Shown here piece after piece: positions 1 through 6,463 of a stretch of DNA of 21,816 nt. The position numbers and the translations under genes were made by a program. The stretch comes from T3Sed10-241 sp036751905 (lineage in GTDB: Bacteria > Bacteroidota > Bacteroidia > Flavobacteriales_D > Cryomorphaceae). Every line of letters begins with the position of its first letter. Position 1 is the first letter of the stretch. A model generated the notes under the pieces. That model was not told the DNA's origin and made no database searches. It saw only the letters and a list, made by a program, of their open reading frames with translations. Location of the stretch: NCBI GenBank assembly GCA_036751905.1, contig DAIOTP010000045.1, forward strand, positions 1-21,816, written 5' to 3'.

Positions 1-869
1 AATCCAGCGTACGCCTTGGCCTTATCCAATGGCAAATGCGCTTGTACAATGGAATAGACGACCTCTTTGATCAGGTCGAGTTTTTTATAGATGCAGTATC
101 CGGCTACAAAAGTGACTTCGCTTTGTTTCCCGAATTTTTCAACGCACCCTTGATGGCCGATTACAACCACCTGAGTGAAGCAGAGGCCATACGCAAGCTG
201 GCCGAGTATACCGATGAAATTCGCGACCGCTTTTTGAATTTGGCGGTTAGCTACAATGTAAACATCATAACGGGCAGCATGCCATGGCTCGATGACGATG
301 GGCGCTTGTACAATGTGGGATACTTGTGTCGCCGCAACGGAACGTATGACAAATACACCAAAATTCACGTAACCCCCGACGAATCCAAAGCCTGGGGACT
401 CAGCGGCGGAAATCAGGTAAAAGTGATACAGACCGACTGCGGCCCTGTAGGCGTCTTGATTTGTTACGACGTGGAGTTTCCCGAGTTGCCGCGCCTGCTG
501 GCCGAGGAAGAAATGCGCATCCTCTTTGTGCCTTTCCTCACCGATACACAAAACGGCTACTCACGTGTGCGCTATTGTGCACGTGCCAGGGCTATAGAAA
601 ACGAATGCTATGTAGCCATAGCCGGAAGTGTAGGCAATCTGCCCAAGGTCGAAAACATGGACATACAGTTTGCACAATCCGTTGTATTCACCCCATGCGA
701 CTTTAGCTTTCCGACCAATGGAATCAAAGCTGAAGCGACCGCCAACTCGGAAATGATTCTCGTAGCCGATGTAGACCTTGACCTTTTGCGTGAGCTGCAT
801 GAATTTGGCGCGGTGCGCAACCTCAAGGATCGACGCACCGATGTGTATACCCTCAAGTTGGCAGACTGA
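1..869 (+). CDS. Carbon-nitrogen hydrolase (nitrilase superfamily), 5'-truncated by window edge
   Basis: Nitrilase-superfamily amidohydrolase that should cleave a C-N bond in an amide-type substrate; the substrate is not known. The reading frame is open to the window edge (first whole codon at base 3), and the conserved first beta strand RLGLIQWQMR starts before the first in-frame ATG at 36. That Met is therefore internal. Counting from it, the catalytic triad is Glu33 (LFPEFF), Lys109 (DKYTKIHV) and Cys143 (LICYDVEFPEL), all intact. The sequence closely resembles the C-terminal half of the Bacteroidota GNAT-acetyltransferase/nitrilase fusion proteins (Bacillus YhcX type, about 510 aa), so the missing 5' part probably encodes a GNAT domain; that is inference. 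The gene ends 127 bases before the cold-shock gene, and no terminator was seen between them. Confidence is high for the domain and moderate for the fusion. Confidence 0.9.
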   Translation, partial: SSVRLGLIQWQMRLYNGIDDLFDQVEFFIDAVSGYKSDFALFPEFFNAPLMADYNHLSEAEAIRKLAEYTDEIRDRFLNLAVSYNVNIITGSMPWLDDDGRLYNVGYLCRRNGTYDKYTKIHVTPDESKAWGLSGGNQVKVIQTDCGPVGVLICYDVEFPELPRLLAEEEMRILFVPFLTDTQNGYSRVRYCARARAIENECYVAIAGSVGNLPKVENMDIQFAQSVVFTPCDFSFPTNGIKAEATANSEMILVADVDLDLLRELHEFGAVRNLKDRRTDVYTLKLAD

Positions 870-941
870 AGTGGGCCTCCAAGTTATCAGAAGGTTAAAT
901 AATGTTTTTTTAAAAGATAATTGTCAAGAAGCAAACACTTT

Positions 942-974
942 TTGTTGGAAATGTGGATTTTTAAATTACCTTTG
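942..974 (+). promoter_or_regulatory. Bacteroidota-type promoter of the cold-shock gene
   Basis: A perfect -7 element TACCTTTG (TAnnTTTG) lies at 967-974. A -33-like TTTGTTG lies at 941-947, with a 19-22 base spacer depending on which TTG is used. Transcription would start near 979-981, leaving a 5' UTR of only about 16-18 nt before the ATG at 997. The motif is seen directly; the start point is inferred from the known sigma-ABfr consensus. Confidence 0.7.
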
Positions 975-996
975 AGAACATTTTTTAAATTTTACC

Positions 997-1188
997 ATGA
1001 ATAACGGAACAGTTAAGTTCTTTAATGACTCCAAAGGATACGGATTCATCAAAGAAGAAGGATCAAACAAAGAGTACTTTGTACACGCAAATGGACTCGT
1101 TGACAAAATTGGCGATAATGATCGTGTTACTTTCGAATTGCAAGAAGGTCGCAAGGGTCTCAACGCGGTGAACGTGAAGTTGGCATAA
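997..1188 (+). CDS. Cold-shock domain protein (CspA family)
   Basis: A 63-residue single cold-shock domain, the usual length for the family. It is a five-stranded OB fold that binds single-stranded RNA or DNA in the cytoplasm and acts as an RNA chaperone. RNP1 is KGYGFI (residues 13-18) and RNP2 is EYFVHA (26-31), with the expected aromatic residues Phe8, Phe9, Tyr15, Phe17 and Phe28. It stands alone between its own promoter and a strong intrinsic terminator, so it is very likely monocistronic. There is no Shine-Dalgarno sequence before the ATG, only an A/T-rich leader. Unlike the E. coli cspA mRNA there is no room for a long structured leader, so if it is cold-inducible the control must work differently. 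Which Csp paralogue it is cannot be decided here. Confidence 0.95.
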   Translation: MNNGTVKFFNDSKGYGFIKEEGSNKEYFVHANGLVDKIGDNDRVTFELQEGRKGLNAVNVKLA

Positions 1189-1218
1189 CGTTTGCCCATA
1201 TCTTACGTATTTTGTTGG

Positions 1219-1242
1219 AAAGGCGCCCGAGGGCGCCTTTTT
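1219..1242 (+). terminator. Intrinsic terminator of the cold-shock gene
   Basis: Inverted repeat GGCGCCC (1222-1228) and GGGCGCC (1231-1237), extended by AAA/TTT and followed by a T-run through 1242, 31 bases after the csp stop codon. The reverse strand also carries the GC stem but only a three-T tail, so it would be a weaker terminator for the convergent namZ gene ending at 1277. Confidence 0.9.
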
Positions 1243-1276
1243 CTATGCCCTAAATTTGGACAGCCCTTGATGTGAA

Positions 1277-2515
1277 TTATTCGGGATAAATAAAATACTT
1301 CCTGCGCAGCTGCTCGAATTGAGCAAGTTCATTTTGCCATGAAGCGCGTATCTCGGCAACTGTACTCCCAGCTATCACGGATTTGCGCAGGGCATCGGTA
1401 CCTGCAAGTTTGTCGAAGAAACCCGATGAGAGGAAGAAGCTGCCCGGGTCCGCACTTTCGTTGTACATGCGAAGCAGCCATTCAATGTTCAAACTGGTGG
1501 GTGGATTATTCAAGTCGACCGTTCCGGCAAGGTTGTAGCCAACGCATTCCTTGCCTTTGTGGGGTGGGTTGTCGGAGATGCCGGGCATCGAAACCGGAGT
1601 AAACCTGAAGTTGCCGCTGCGGTTTCCCGGTTCACCGATTGCGGCAAATGGCTTTGAGGTACCCCTGCCCACACTTACAGTGGTGCCCTCAAAAAAGCAA
1701 AGACTTGGATAAAGGTATATGGCTTCCATATTGGGCAAATTGGGTGAGGGAGCGATGGGCAAGGTGTAATGATCGGTTCTGGAATAATTGGCGCAGGGTA
1801 CAACTTGCAGTTGGCATTGCACTCCATTTTTCAAAAGCTTTTCTCCATTCAGCATCATGGCATATTCACCGATGGTCAAGCCGTACACCACTGGGACAGG
1901 ATGCAGGCCCACAAAGGAGCTGAAACCCTTTTGGAGTAATGGTCCATCCACATAATGGATGTTCGGATTGGGCCTGTCGAGCACGAGCATTGGGATTTTG
2001 AGTTCAGCACAGGATTCCATTACATAATGCAGTGTGCTCAAGAAAGTATAAAAACGCGCGCCAACATCTTGTATATCGAAAATCACTACGTCGACATCAC
2101 TCAGCTGCTCAGCGCTGGGCTTTTTATTTTTCCCGTAAAGGGATACGATGCTCAATCCTGTGCGCTGGTCAAGCTGGTTCTTCACCGTCATGCCATCGGC
2201 CACATCGCCGCGGAAGCCATGCTCCGGTGCAAAAATGCGGGCCAGCTCCATGCCCGAAGCGAGCAAGGTATCCACAAGGTGTACACCCTCAATGGTGCTG
2301 GTGTGGTTGGCCACCACGGCGAGGCGCTTTCCCTTGTAGGCACCTAGTTGGTTTACAAAGGTGTATATGCCAGGCTTTAGCGCCAAATCGGCAGCGGAAA
2401 ATTCAATGCCTTCGATGGTGGCTATTGCATGCCTTACCTGAGCGGCTTCAGGCCCCTGACTGCAAGCTTGCAGGGCAAATAGGACGAACGGGAGCAATTG
2501 GCCAATCAATTTCAT
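1277..2515 (-). CDS. namZ: Exo-beta-N-acetylmuramidase NamZ-type lipoprotein (DUF1343)
   Basis: Member of the DUF1343/NamZ family (B. subtilis YbbC, Tannerella NamZ), which removes N-acetylmuramic acid from the non-reducing end of peptidoglycan fragments for cell-wall recycling. The start is placed at the ATG at 2515 because it begins a clean lipoprotein signal: Lys2, a hydrophobic stretch, then the lipobox LQAC with Cys18. An upstream ATG at 2575 would add 20 polar residues before the signal. Conserved family blocks are present: APEHGFRGD (96-104), DIQDVGARFY (147-156), LDRPNP (179-184), then a GLTIGEYAMMLNGE segment, SPNLPN, and a YPSL..EGTTVSVGRGTSKPF segment. The length, 412 aa including the signal peptide, is normal for the family. 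The gene is divergent from the permease gene (47 bases between starts) and convergent with csp. Family membership is certain; the enzymatic role is from characterised relatives. Confidence 0.9.
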   Translation of the reverse strand: MKLIGQLLPFVLFALQACSQGPEAAQVRHAIATIEGIEFSAADLALKPGIYTFVNQLGAYKGKRLAVVANHTSTIEGVHLVDTLLASGMELARIFAPEHGFRGDVADGMTVKNQLDQRTGLSIVSLYGKNKKPSAEQLSDVDVVIFDIQDVGARFYTFLSTLHYVMESCAELKIPMLVLDRPNPNIHYVDGPLLQKGFSSFVGLHPVPVVYGLTIGEYAMMLNGEKLLKNGVQCQLQVVPCANYSRTDHYTLPIAPSPNLPNMEAIYLYPSLCFFEGTTVSVGRGTSKPFAAIGEPGNRSGNFRFTPVSMPGISDNPPHKGKECVGYNLAGTVDLNNPPTSLNIEWLLRMYNESADPGSFFLSSGFFDKLAGTDALRKSVIAGSTVAEIRASWQNELAQFEQLRRKYFIYPE

Positions 2516-2562
2516 ACTTTTACGCGCTGTGGGCTTGCTGCCTCTGCCAAGATTTTCGACGC

Positions 2563-4101
2563 TTGAATACCTCATACTTTATTGCCAAACGGTTAATTCG
2601 CCGTGAAAGTACCGAAAAGGAGCTTTCACGCCCTATTGTGCGCATTGCTACCATTGGCATAGCACTTGGGATGACGGTGATGATCTTGGCGATAGGCATC
2701 GTGCGGGGCTTTCAACATGAAATCAGGGAGAAAGTATTGGGATTCGGTGCGCACATACAGGTGACCAACTTTAGCAGCAGCGTGCGCTTCAACGACCCGA
2801 AGCTCGAAGTAAATCAACACTTTTATCCCCACCTTGACACACTGCCCGAGGTAAAGCACATCCAGCAATATGCCCTGCTGCAAGGCATACTCGAAACACC
2901 CGACAATATTCAAGGGATCTTTGCAAAAGGTGTGACCTATGACTTTGACTGGAGCTTCCTCCATGCGCACCTGAGCGAAGGCAATTTGCCCACATTCGCG
3001 ACATCATCTACCAGCAATGCCATCGTGATGTCAAAATATTTGGCAAGACGTATGCGCCTCAATATTGGCGACAGGCTTACCCTCTACTTCCCGAATCCTG
3101 GCCGCAACATGGTACAGCGCAACATGGAGCTGGCAGCTACTTACGATACCGGATTGCAAGACCTTGATGCCCAATTTGTATTCATTGACCTCAACCACAT
3201 ACGGCGCATCAATCAGTGGGGCTTGCAAGCACAAATGCGCGCGGACGATTGTGTTTCAGATAGCTTATCGCTCAGTGCACTGGGTTTTGGAGGGGAGGGC
3301 ATCCACCGCTTTGCCTGGAGTGTAGATTCCTTGACAGGTCCGGGGCCACATCGATTTTGCATCAAAGGCGACACTGCTTTTCACGTGGTGCTGTACGACC
3401 GTGAAGGCACACAACCCGATACTGCTTTTTTTGCCGTGAAGGGGGCATCTCAGCGCTACAGGAGCACTGCACAGAAGTGCCTATGCCCTGAAGAAGATCT
3501 GATTACAATCACCACAAGTGGTGGAAGCGACCGCTACTATACCGGAGGCTTCGACATCATTCTGGAAAATTACAAAGACCTCTACGCCATTGACAAGCTG
3601 GTGTACGAGCACCTGAATTATGACCTCCGTACCACCACCATCACGCAACGCTCGCCCGAGATATTTAACTGGCTTGAAATGCTCGATATCAACAGCCTGG
3701 TGATCATTATATTGATGATTTTAATCTCTGTGATCAATATGACCTCGGCGCTGCTCATCCTCATCATGGAGCGCACCCAAATGATTGGAATTTTGAAAAC
3801 CATGGGGGCCACTTCATGGCTTATCCAACGCATCTTTCTTACACAAGCTGCTTATATCATTGGTATTGGCCTCGTATTGGGCAATGCCGCAGGACTACTT
3901 ATGGCTTGGCTTCAAAAGCGTTATGGCATTTTAAAACTCGACCCGGAACAGTACTACGTGAGTGAAGTACCAGTGCTGGTTGAAGCGAACCACCTGCTGC
4001 TTTTGAACATAGGCACCCTGTTGGTATGCATGGTGATGCTCATGTTGCCTGCGCTGGCAGTCAATGCCGTATTGCCCTCCAGGAGCATTCGTTTCAATTG
4101 A
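2563..4101 (+). CDS. FtsX/LolC-type ABC transporter permease with an insertion of about 105 aa
   Basis: Inner-membrane permease of the MacB/FtsX/LolCE type: one N-terminal membrane helix (about 28-47), a large periplasmic domain, then three helices (about 378-402, 430-451, 478-500). The family motif ERTQMIGILKTMGA follows the second helix, and the protein ends with the usual SRSIRFN. No ATG precedes the first helix in frame; the only sensible start is TTG at 2563, giving MNTSYFIAKRL, which matches family N-termini and 512 aa. The next Met would delete the first helix. Flavobacterial relatives are about 400 aa; the excess is one insertion at about residues 221-325, between HIRRINQW and GGFDIIL, in the periplasmic domain, with four cysteines (230, 266, 306, 308). 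LolC/LolE move lipoproteins to the outer membrane, but no LolD-like ATPase gene is in the window, so the substrate is uncertain. The next gene starts 98 bases later. Confidence 0.88.
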   Translation: MNTSYFIAKRLIRRESTEKELSRPIVRIATIGIALGMTVMILAIGIVRGFQHEIREKVLGFGAHIQVTNFSSSVRFNDPKLEVNQHFYPHLDTLPEVKHIQQYALLQGILETPDNIQGIFAKGVTYDFDWSFLHAHLSEGNLPTFATSSTSNAIVMSKYLARRMRLNIGDRLTLYFPNPGRNMVQRNMELAATYDTGLQDLDAQFVFIDLNHIRRINQWGLQAQMRADDCVSDSLSLSALGFGGEGIHRFAWSVDSLTGPGPHRFCIKGDTAFHVVLYDREGTQPDTAFFAVKGASQRYRSTAQKCLCPEEDLITITTSGGSDRYYTGGFDIILENYKDLYAIDKLVYEHLNYDLRTTTITQRSPEIFNWLEMLDINSLVIIILMILISVINMTSALLILIMERTQMIGILKTMGATSWLIQRIFLTQAAYIIGIGLVLGNAAGLLMAWLQKRYGILKLDPEQYYVSEVPVLVEANHLLLLNIGTLLVCMVMLMLPALAVNAVLPSRSIRFN

Positions 4102-4176
4102 AGGATGTGTAGCCCTTTTCGGCAAAATTGGCTGCAAGAAACCTCCGTCCCTGCGCCATGGCTGCCACGAGTTTGG

Positions 4177-4184
4177 TACCTTTG
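4177..4184 (+). promoter_or_regulatory. -7 promoter element in front of the PLP-enzyme gene
   Basis: TACCTTTG, a perfect match to the Bacteroidota TAnnTTTG -7 box and identical to the one before the cold-shock gene. It is followed by an A-rich stretch to the ATG at 4200. No good TTG -33 element lies 17-23 bases upstream, so the promoter is plausible rather than certain. If used, the 5' UTR is about 10 nt. Confidence 0.5.
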
Positions 4185-4199
4185 CAAAAAAATAAAGAA

Positions 4200-5570
4200 A
4201 TGGCTTTTCGCAAAGCGTACAACAATATACTTGAGACCATCGGCGACACCCCGTTGGTGAAAATGAATAAGATTTGCAAGCACATACCGGCTACTATCTA
4301 TGCCAAAGTGGAGTACTTCAACCCCGGCCACAGCACCAAGGACCGCATGGCATTGCAAATGATTGAAGATGCCGAAAAACAGGGGAAGCTCAAGCCAGGC
4401 GGCACGGTGATAGAGTGCACTTCAGGCAATACAGGAATGGGCCTGGCCCTGGCCTGCATCATCAAAGGCTACAAGCTCATTTGCACCTTGAGCGACAAGC
4501 AGAGCAAGGAAAAAATGGACATCCTGCGTGCCATGGGTGCGGAGGTGATTGTGTGCCCTACCAACGTAGCGCCCACACATCCTGACTCTTATTACTCAGT
4601 GGCTGCGCGACTCAACAAAGAAATTCCTAACTCCTTCTACCCTTATCAATATGACAACCTGAGCAACCGCAAGGCGCACTACCAAACTACCGGGCCTGAA
4701 ATTTGGGAACAAACGGAAGGGAAAGTTACCCATTTCGTAGTAGGTGTAGGAACCGGTGGTACCATCAGCGGGGTAGGGCAATATCTCAAAGAAAAGAATC
4801 CCAATATCAAGGTGTGGGGAGGAGACAGCTATGGTTCAGTTTTCAAAAAATACCATGAAACCGGTATTTTTGATGAAAACGAAATTTACTCCTACATCAC
4901 CGAAGGCATTGGGGAAGACATACTGCCCAAGAACGTTGACTTTGATGTAATCGATCACTTTGAAAAAGTGACCGACAAGGATGGTGCTATCTATGCGCGG
5001 GAGTTGGCCCGCAAAGAAGGCCTGTTTCTCGGGTATTCATGCGGCTCAGCTTACGCAGTGGTGGAGCAGATGAAAGATCAGCTGACCGCGGACGACGTTG
5101 TGGTGGTGCTTTTTCACGACCATGGTTCGCGTTACGTGGGTAAGGTGTATAACGATGACTGGATGCGCGACCGGGGCTTCCTCAACGACCGCAACAAGAC
5201 GGCACTGGACCTGGTGAACCGCCACGTGGATAAACCTTTGGTGACCATAGGCAGCGAGGAGTTGCTCAGCCATGCCATCGATAAATTAAAAAAGTATGAC
5301 ATCTCACAAATACCCGTCACGAACAGTGGTGACTTTGTGGGTTCCATTGATGAGCACAGCATCTTCAATACCATTTCAAACGGCCATAGCACTACAGGCA
5401 TGCGCGTGCGTGATGTGATGGGGCCACCCTTTCCTATAATTGAGAGCGATGAAGATGTGAAGCAAGTGCTCCGCATGGTCGACAAAAATACCTCTGCCGT
5501 ACTTGTGCGCATTGCCGAAGGCCGCTACCACATCATCACCCGCCATGACCTTATCGCCGCCATGTCCTGA
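4200..5570 (+). CDS. PLP-dependent cystathionine beta-synthase/cysteine synthase-type enzyme with C-terminal CBS domains
   Basis: Fold-type II PLP enzyme of the cysteine synthase/cystathionine beta-synthase family, cytoplasmic, 456 aa. The start at 4200 is chosen because MAFRKAYNNILETIGDTPLV matches family N-termini and follows a -7 promoter box; an upstream in-frame ATG at 4158 lies before that box. Visible motifs: NPGHSTKDR with the PLP-binding Lys47, TSGNTG (74-79), the phosphate loop GTGGT (184-188), and SCGS near residue 280. After about residue 330 come two CBS repeats (SQIPVTNSGDFVGSIDE, then an RDVMG.PFPII segment), which in relatives bind adenosyl nucleotides and regulate activity. 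The layout, with the EGIGEDILP motif, fits cystathionine beta-synthase (serine plus homocysteine) slightly better than O-acetylserine sulfhydrylase, but the reaction cannot be fixed from sequence. Its stop overlaps the ATG of the next gene. Confidence 0.93.
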   Translation: MAFRKAYNNILETIGDTPLVKMNKICKHIPATIYAKVEYFNPGHSTKDRMALQMIEDAEKQGKLKPGGTVIECTSGNTGMGLALACIIKGYKLICTLSDKQSKEKMDILRAMGAEVIVCPTNVAPTHPDSYYSVAARLNKEIPNSFYPYQYDNLSNRKAHYQTTGPEIWEQTEGKVTHFVVGVGTGGTISGVGQYLKEKNPNIKVWGGDSYGSVFKKYHETGIFDENEIYSYITEGIGEDILPKNVDFDVIDHFEKVTDKDGAIYARELARKEGLFLGYSCGSAYAVVEQMKDQLTADDVVVVLFHDHGSRYVGKVYNDDWMRDRGFLNDRNKTALDLVNRHVDKPLVTIGSEELLSHAIDKLKKYDISQIPVTNSGDFVGSIDEHSIFNTISNGHSTTGMRVRDVMGPPFPIIESDEDVKQVLRMVDKNTSAVLVRIAEGRYHIITRHDLIAAMS

Positions 5571-6400
5571 TGCCAGAGCTGATTGATCAGATAGGGCGAA
5601 AGATACAAGTGGAGTCCAAGCCGCAGCGCATCGTATCGCTTGTTCCTTCCATTTCGGAGCTTATTTGTGATTTGGGAATGGAGCAACAACTTGTCGGTAT
5701 CACTTCTTTCTGTGTGCACCCCGAGCACGTGTTTGAGAGCAGGGTACGCGTGGGCGGCACCAAAAATTTCAAAGCGGAAAAGATCCATTCCCTTCAACCG
5801 GATCTCATCATTGCCAACAAGGAAGAAAATCCGAAAGCCGCGGTATTGGAGCTGGCCGAGCGGTATCCCGTTTTGGTGACCGATGTGTGCACAATGAGCG
5901 ATGCCGCTGAAATGATTTCAATCGTGGGCAAAGCCCTGCAGGTTGAGGACCGGGCCAACCGCATGGTAATGGAACTCCTCGACGGAATCGATGTGCTCAC
6001 TGGCTCCGGGGGCTCCACAAGTGAACCTGCCCGGGTACTTTATCTCGTCTGGAAAGACCCCTTCATGGCTGCAGGCACCGACACTTACATCTCCCACACA
6101 ATGACCTGTATGGGATTCTACAACGTGCTCAAAGAATGGAATGAAAAGGGCAAACGCTATCCCAAACTGTCAGTTTCCGACTTGAAGGGACTCAATATTG
6201 ATTACATTTTGCTGAGCAGTGAACCTTATCCTTTTAGGCAGCAGCACGCTGAACTGTTGTCGCCATTTGCCGCAAAGGCAGTAATGCTTGTGGACGGCGA
6301 GGCCTTCTCGTGGTATGGATCGCGCACCGCCAAATGTATACCCTACCTTGCCATGCTTGCACATGACATGTCACAAGCACCTATTGGAAAGACAAGCTAA
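5570..6400 (+). CDS. BtuF-like helical-backbone metal/cobalamin receptor family protein, no signal peptide
   Basis: 276 aa, of the periplasmic-binding-protein family that includes BtuF and iron-siderophore receptors (PF01497). Family marks: PQRIVSLVPSISELICDLG at 18-36, then GGTKNF, LQPDLIIANKEEN, and a late LVWKDPFMAAGTDTYISH block. The N-terminus begins directly with the fold (MPELIDQIGRK) and has neither a hydrophobic signal nor a lipobox, so as written the protein stays in the cytoplasm. Its ATG shares a base with the TGA of the upstream PLP-enzyme gene (TGATG at 5568-5572), indicating translational coupling. No permease or ATPase of a B12/iron ABC system is nearby. The function is unknown; binding a corrinoid or other ligand in connection with sulfur amino-acid metabolism is speculation from the coupling. 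Confidence is high for the family and low for the role. Confidence 0.87.
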   Translation: MPELIDQIGRKIQVESKPQRIVSLVPSISELICDLGMEQQLVGITSFCVHPEHVFESRVRVGGTKNFKAEKIHSLQPDLIIANKEENPKAAVLELAERYPVLVTDVCTMSDAAEMISIVGKALQVEDRANRMVMELLDGIDVLTGSGGSTSEPARVLYLVWKDPFMAAGTDTYISHTMTCMGFYNVLKEWNEKGKRYPKLSVSDLKGLNIDYILLSSEPYPFRQQHAELLSPFAAKAVMLVDGEAFSWYGSRTAKCIPYLAMLAHDMSQAPIGKTS

Positions 6401-6415
6401 CTGAGGATAATTTTA
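6384..6415 (+). promoter_or_regulatory. Possible promoter before the patatin gene
   Basis: TTG at 6384-6386 and TAATTTTA at 6408-6415 (one mismatch to TAnnTTTG) with a 21-base spacer, partly inside the end of the upstream gene. This would give a 5' UTR of about 43 nt. It is weaker than the cold-shock promoter, and read-through from upstream is equally possible. Confidence 0.3.
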
Positions 6416-6463
6416 AGTGCCTCGCCTCGTTCCTTCCTATGAATAAGCTTAGCTTCGCGTTCG

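Noticed and set aside
2032..2562. N-terminal extension of the permease reading frame
   Set aside because: It runs antisense through namZ, gives Cys/Trp/Arg-rich low-quality protein, and the family N-terminus begins at 2563.
2516..2575. Longer namZ start at 2575
   Set aside because: It would put 20 polar residues in front of a clear lipoprotein signal peptide and overlap the permease start.
4102..4176. Possible terminator after the permease gene
   Set aside because: Only short repeats of GGCTGC and a small GCCATGGC palindrome are present; there is no stem with a T-run.
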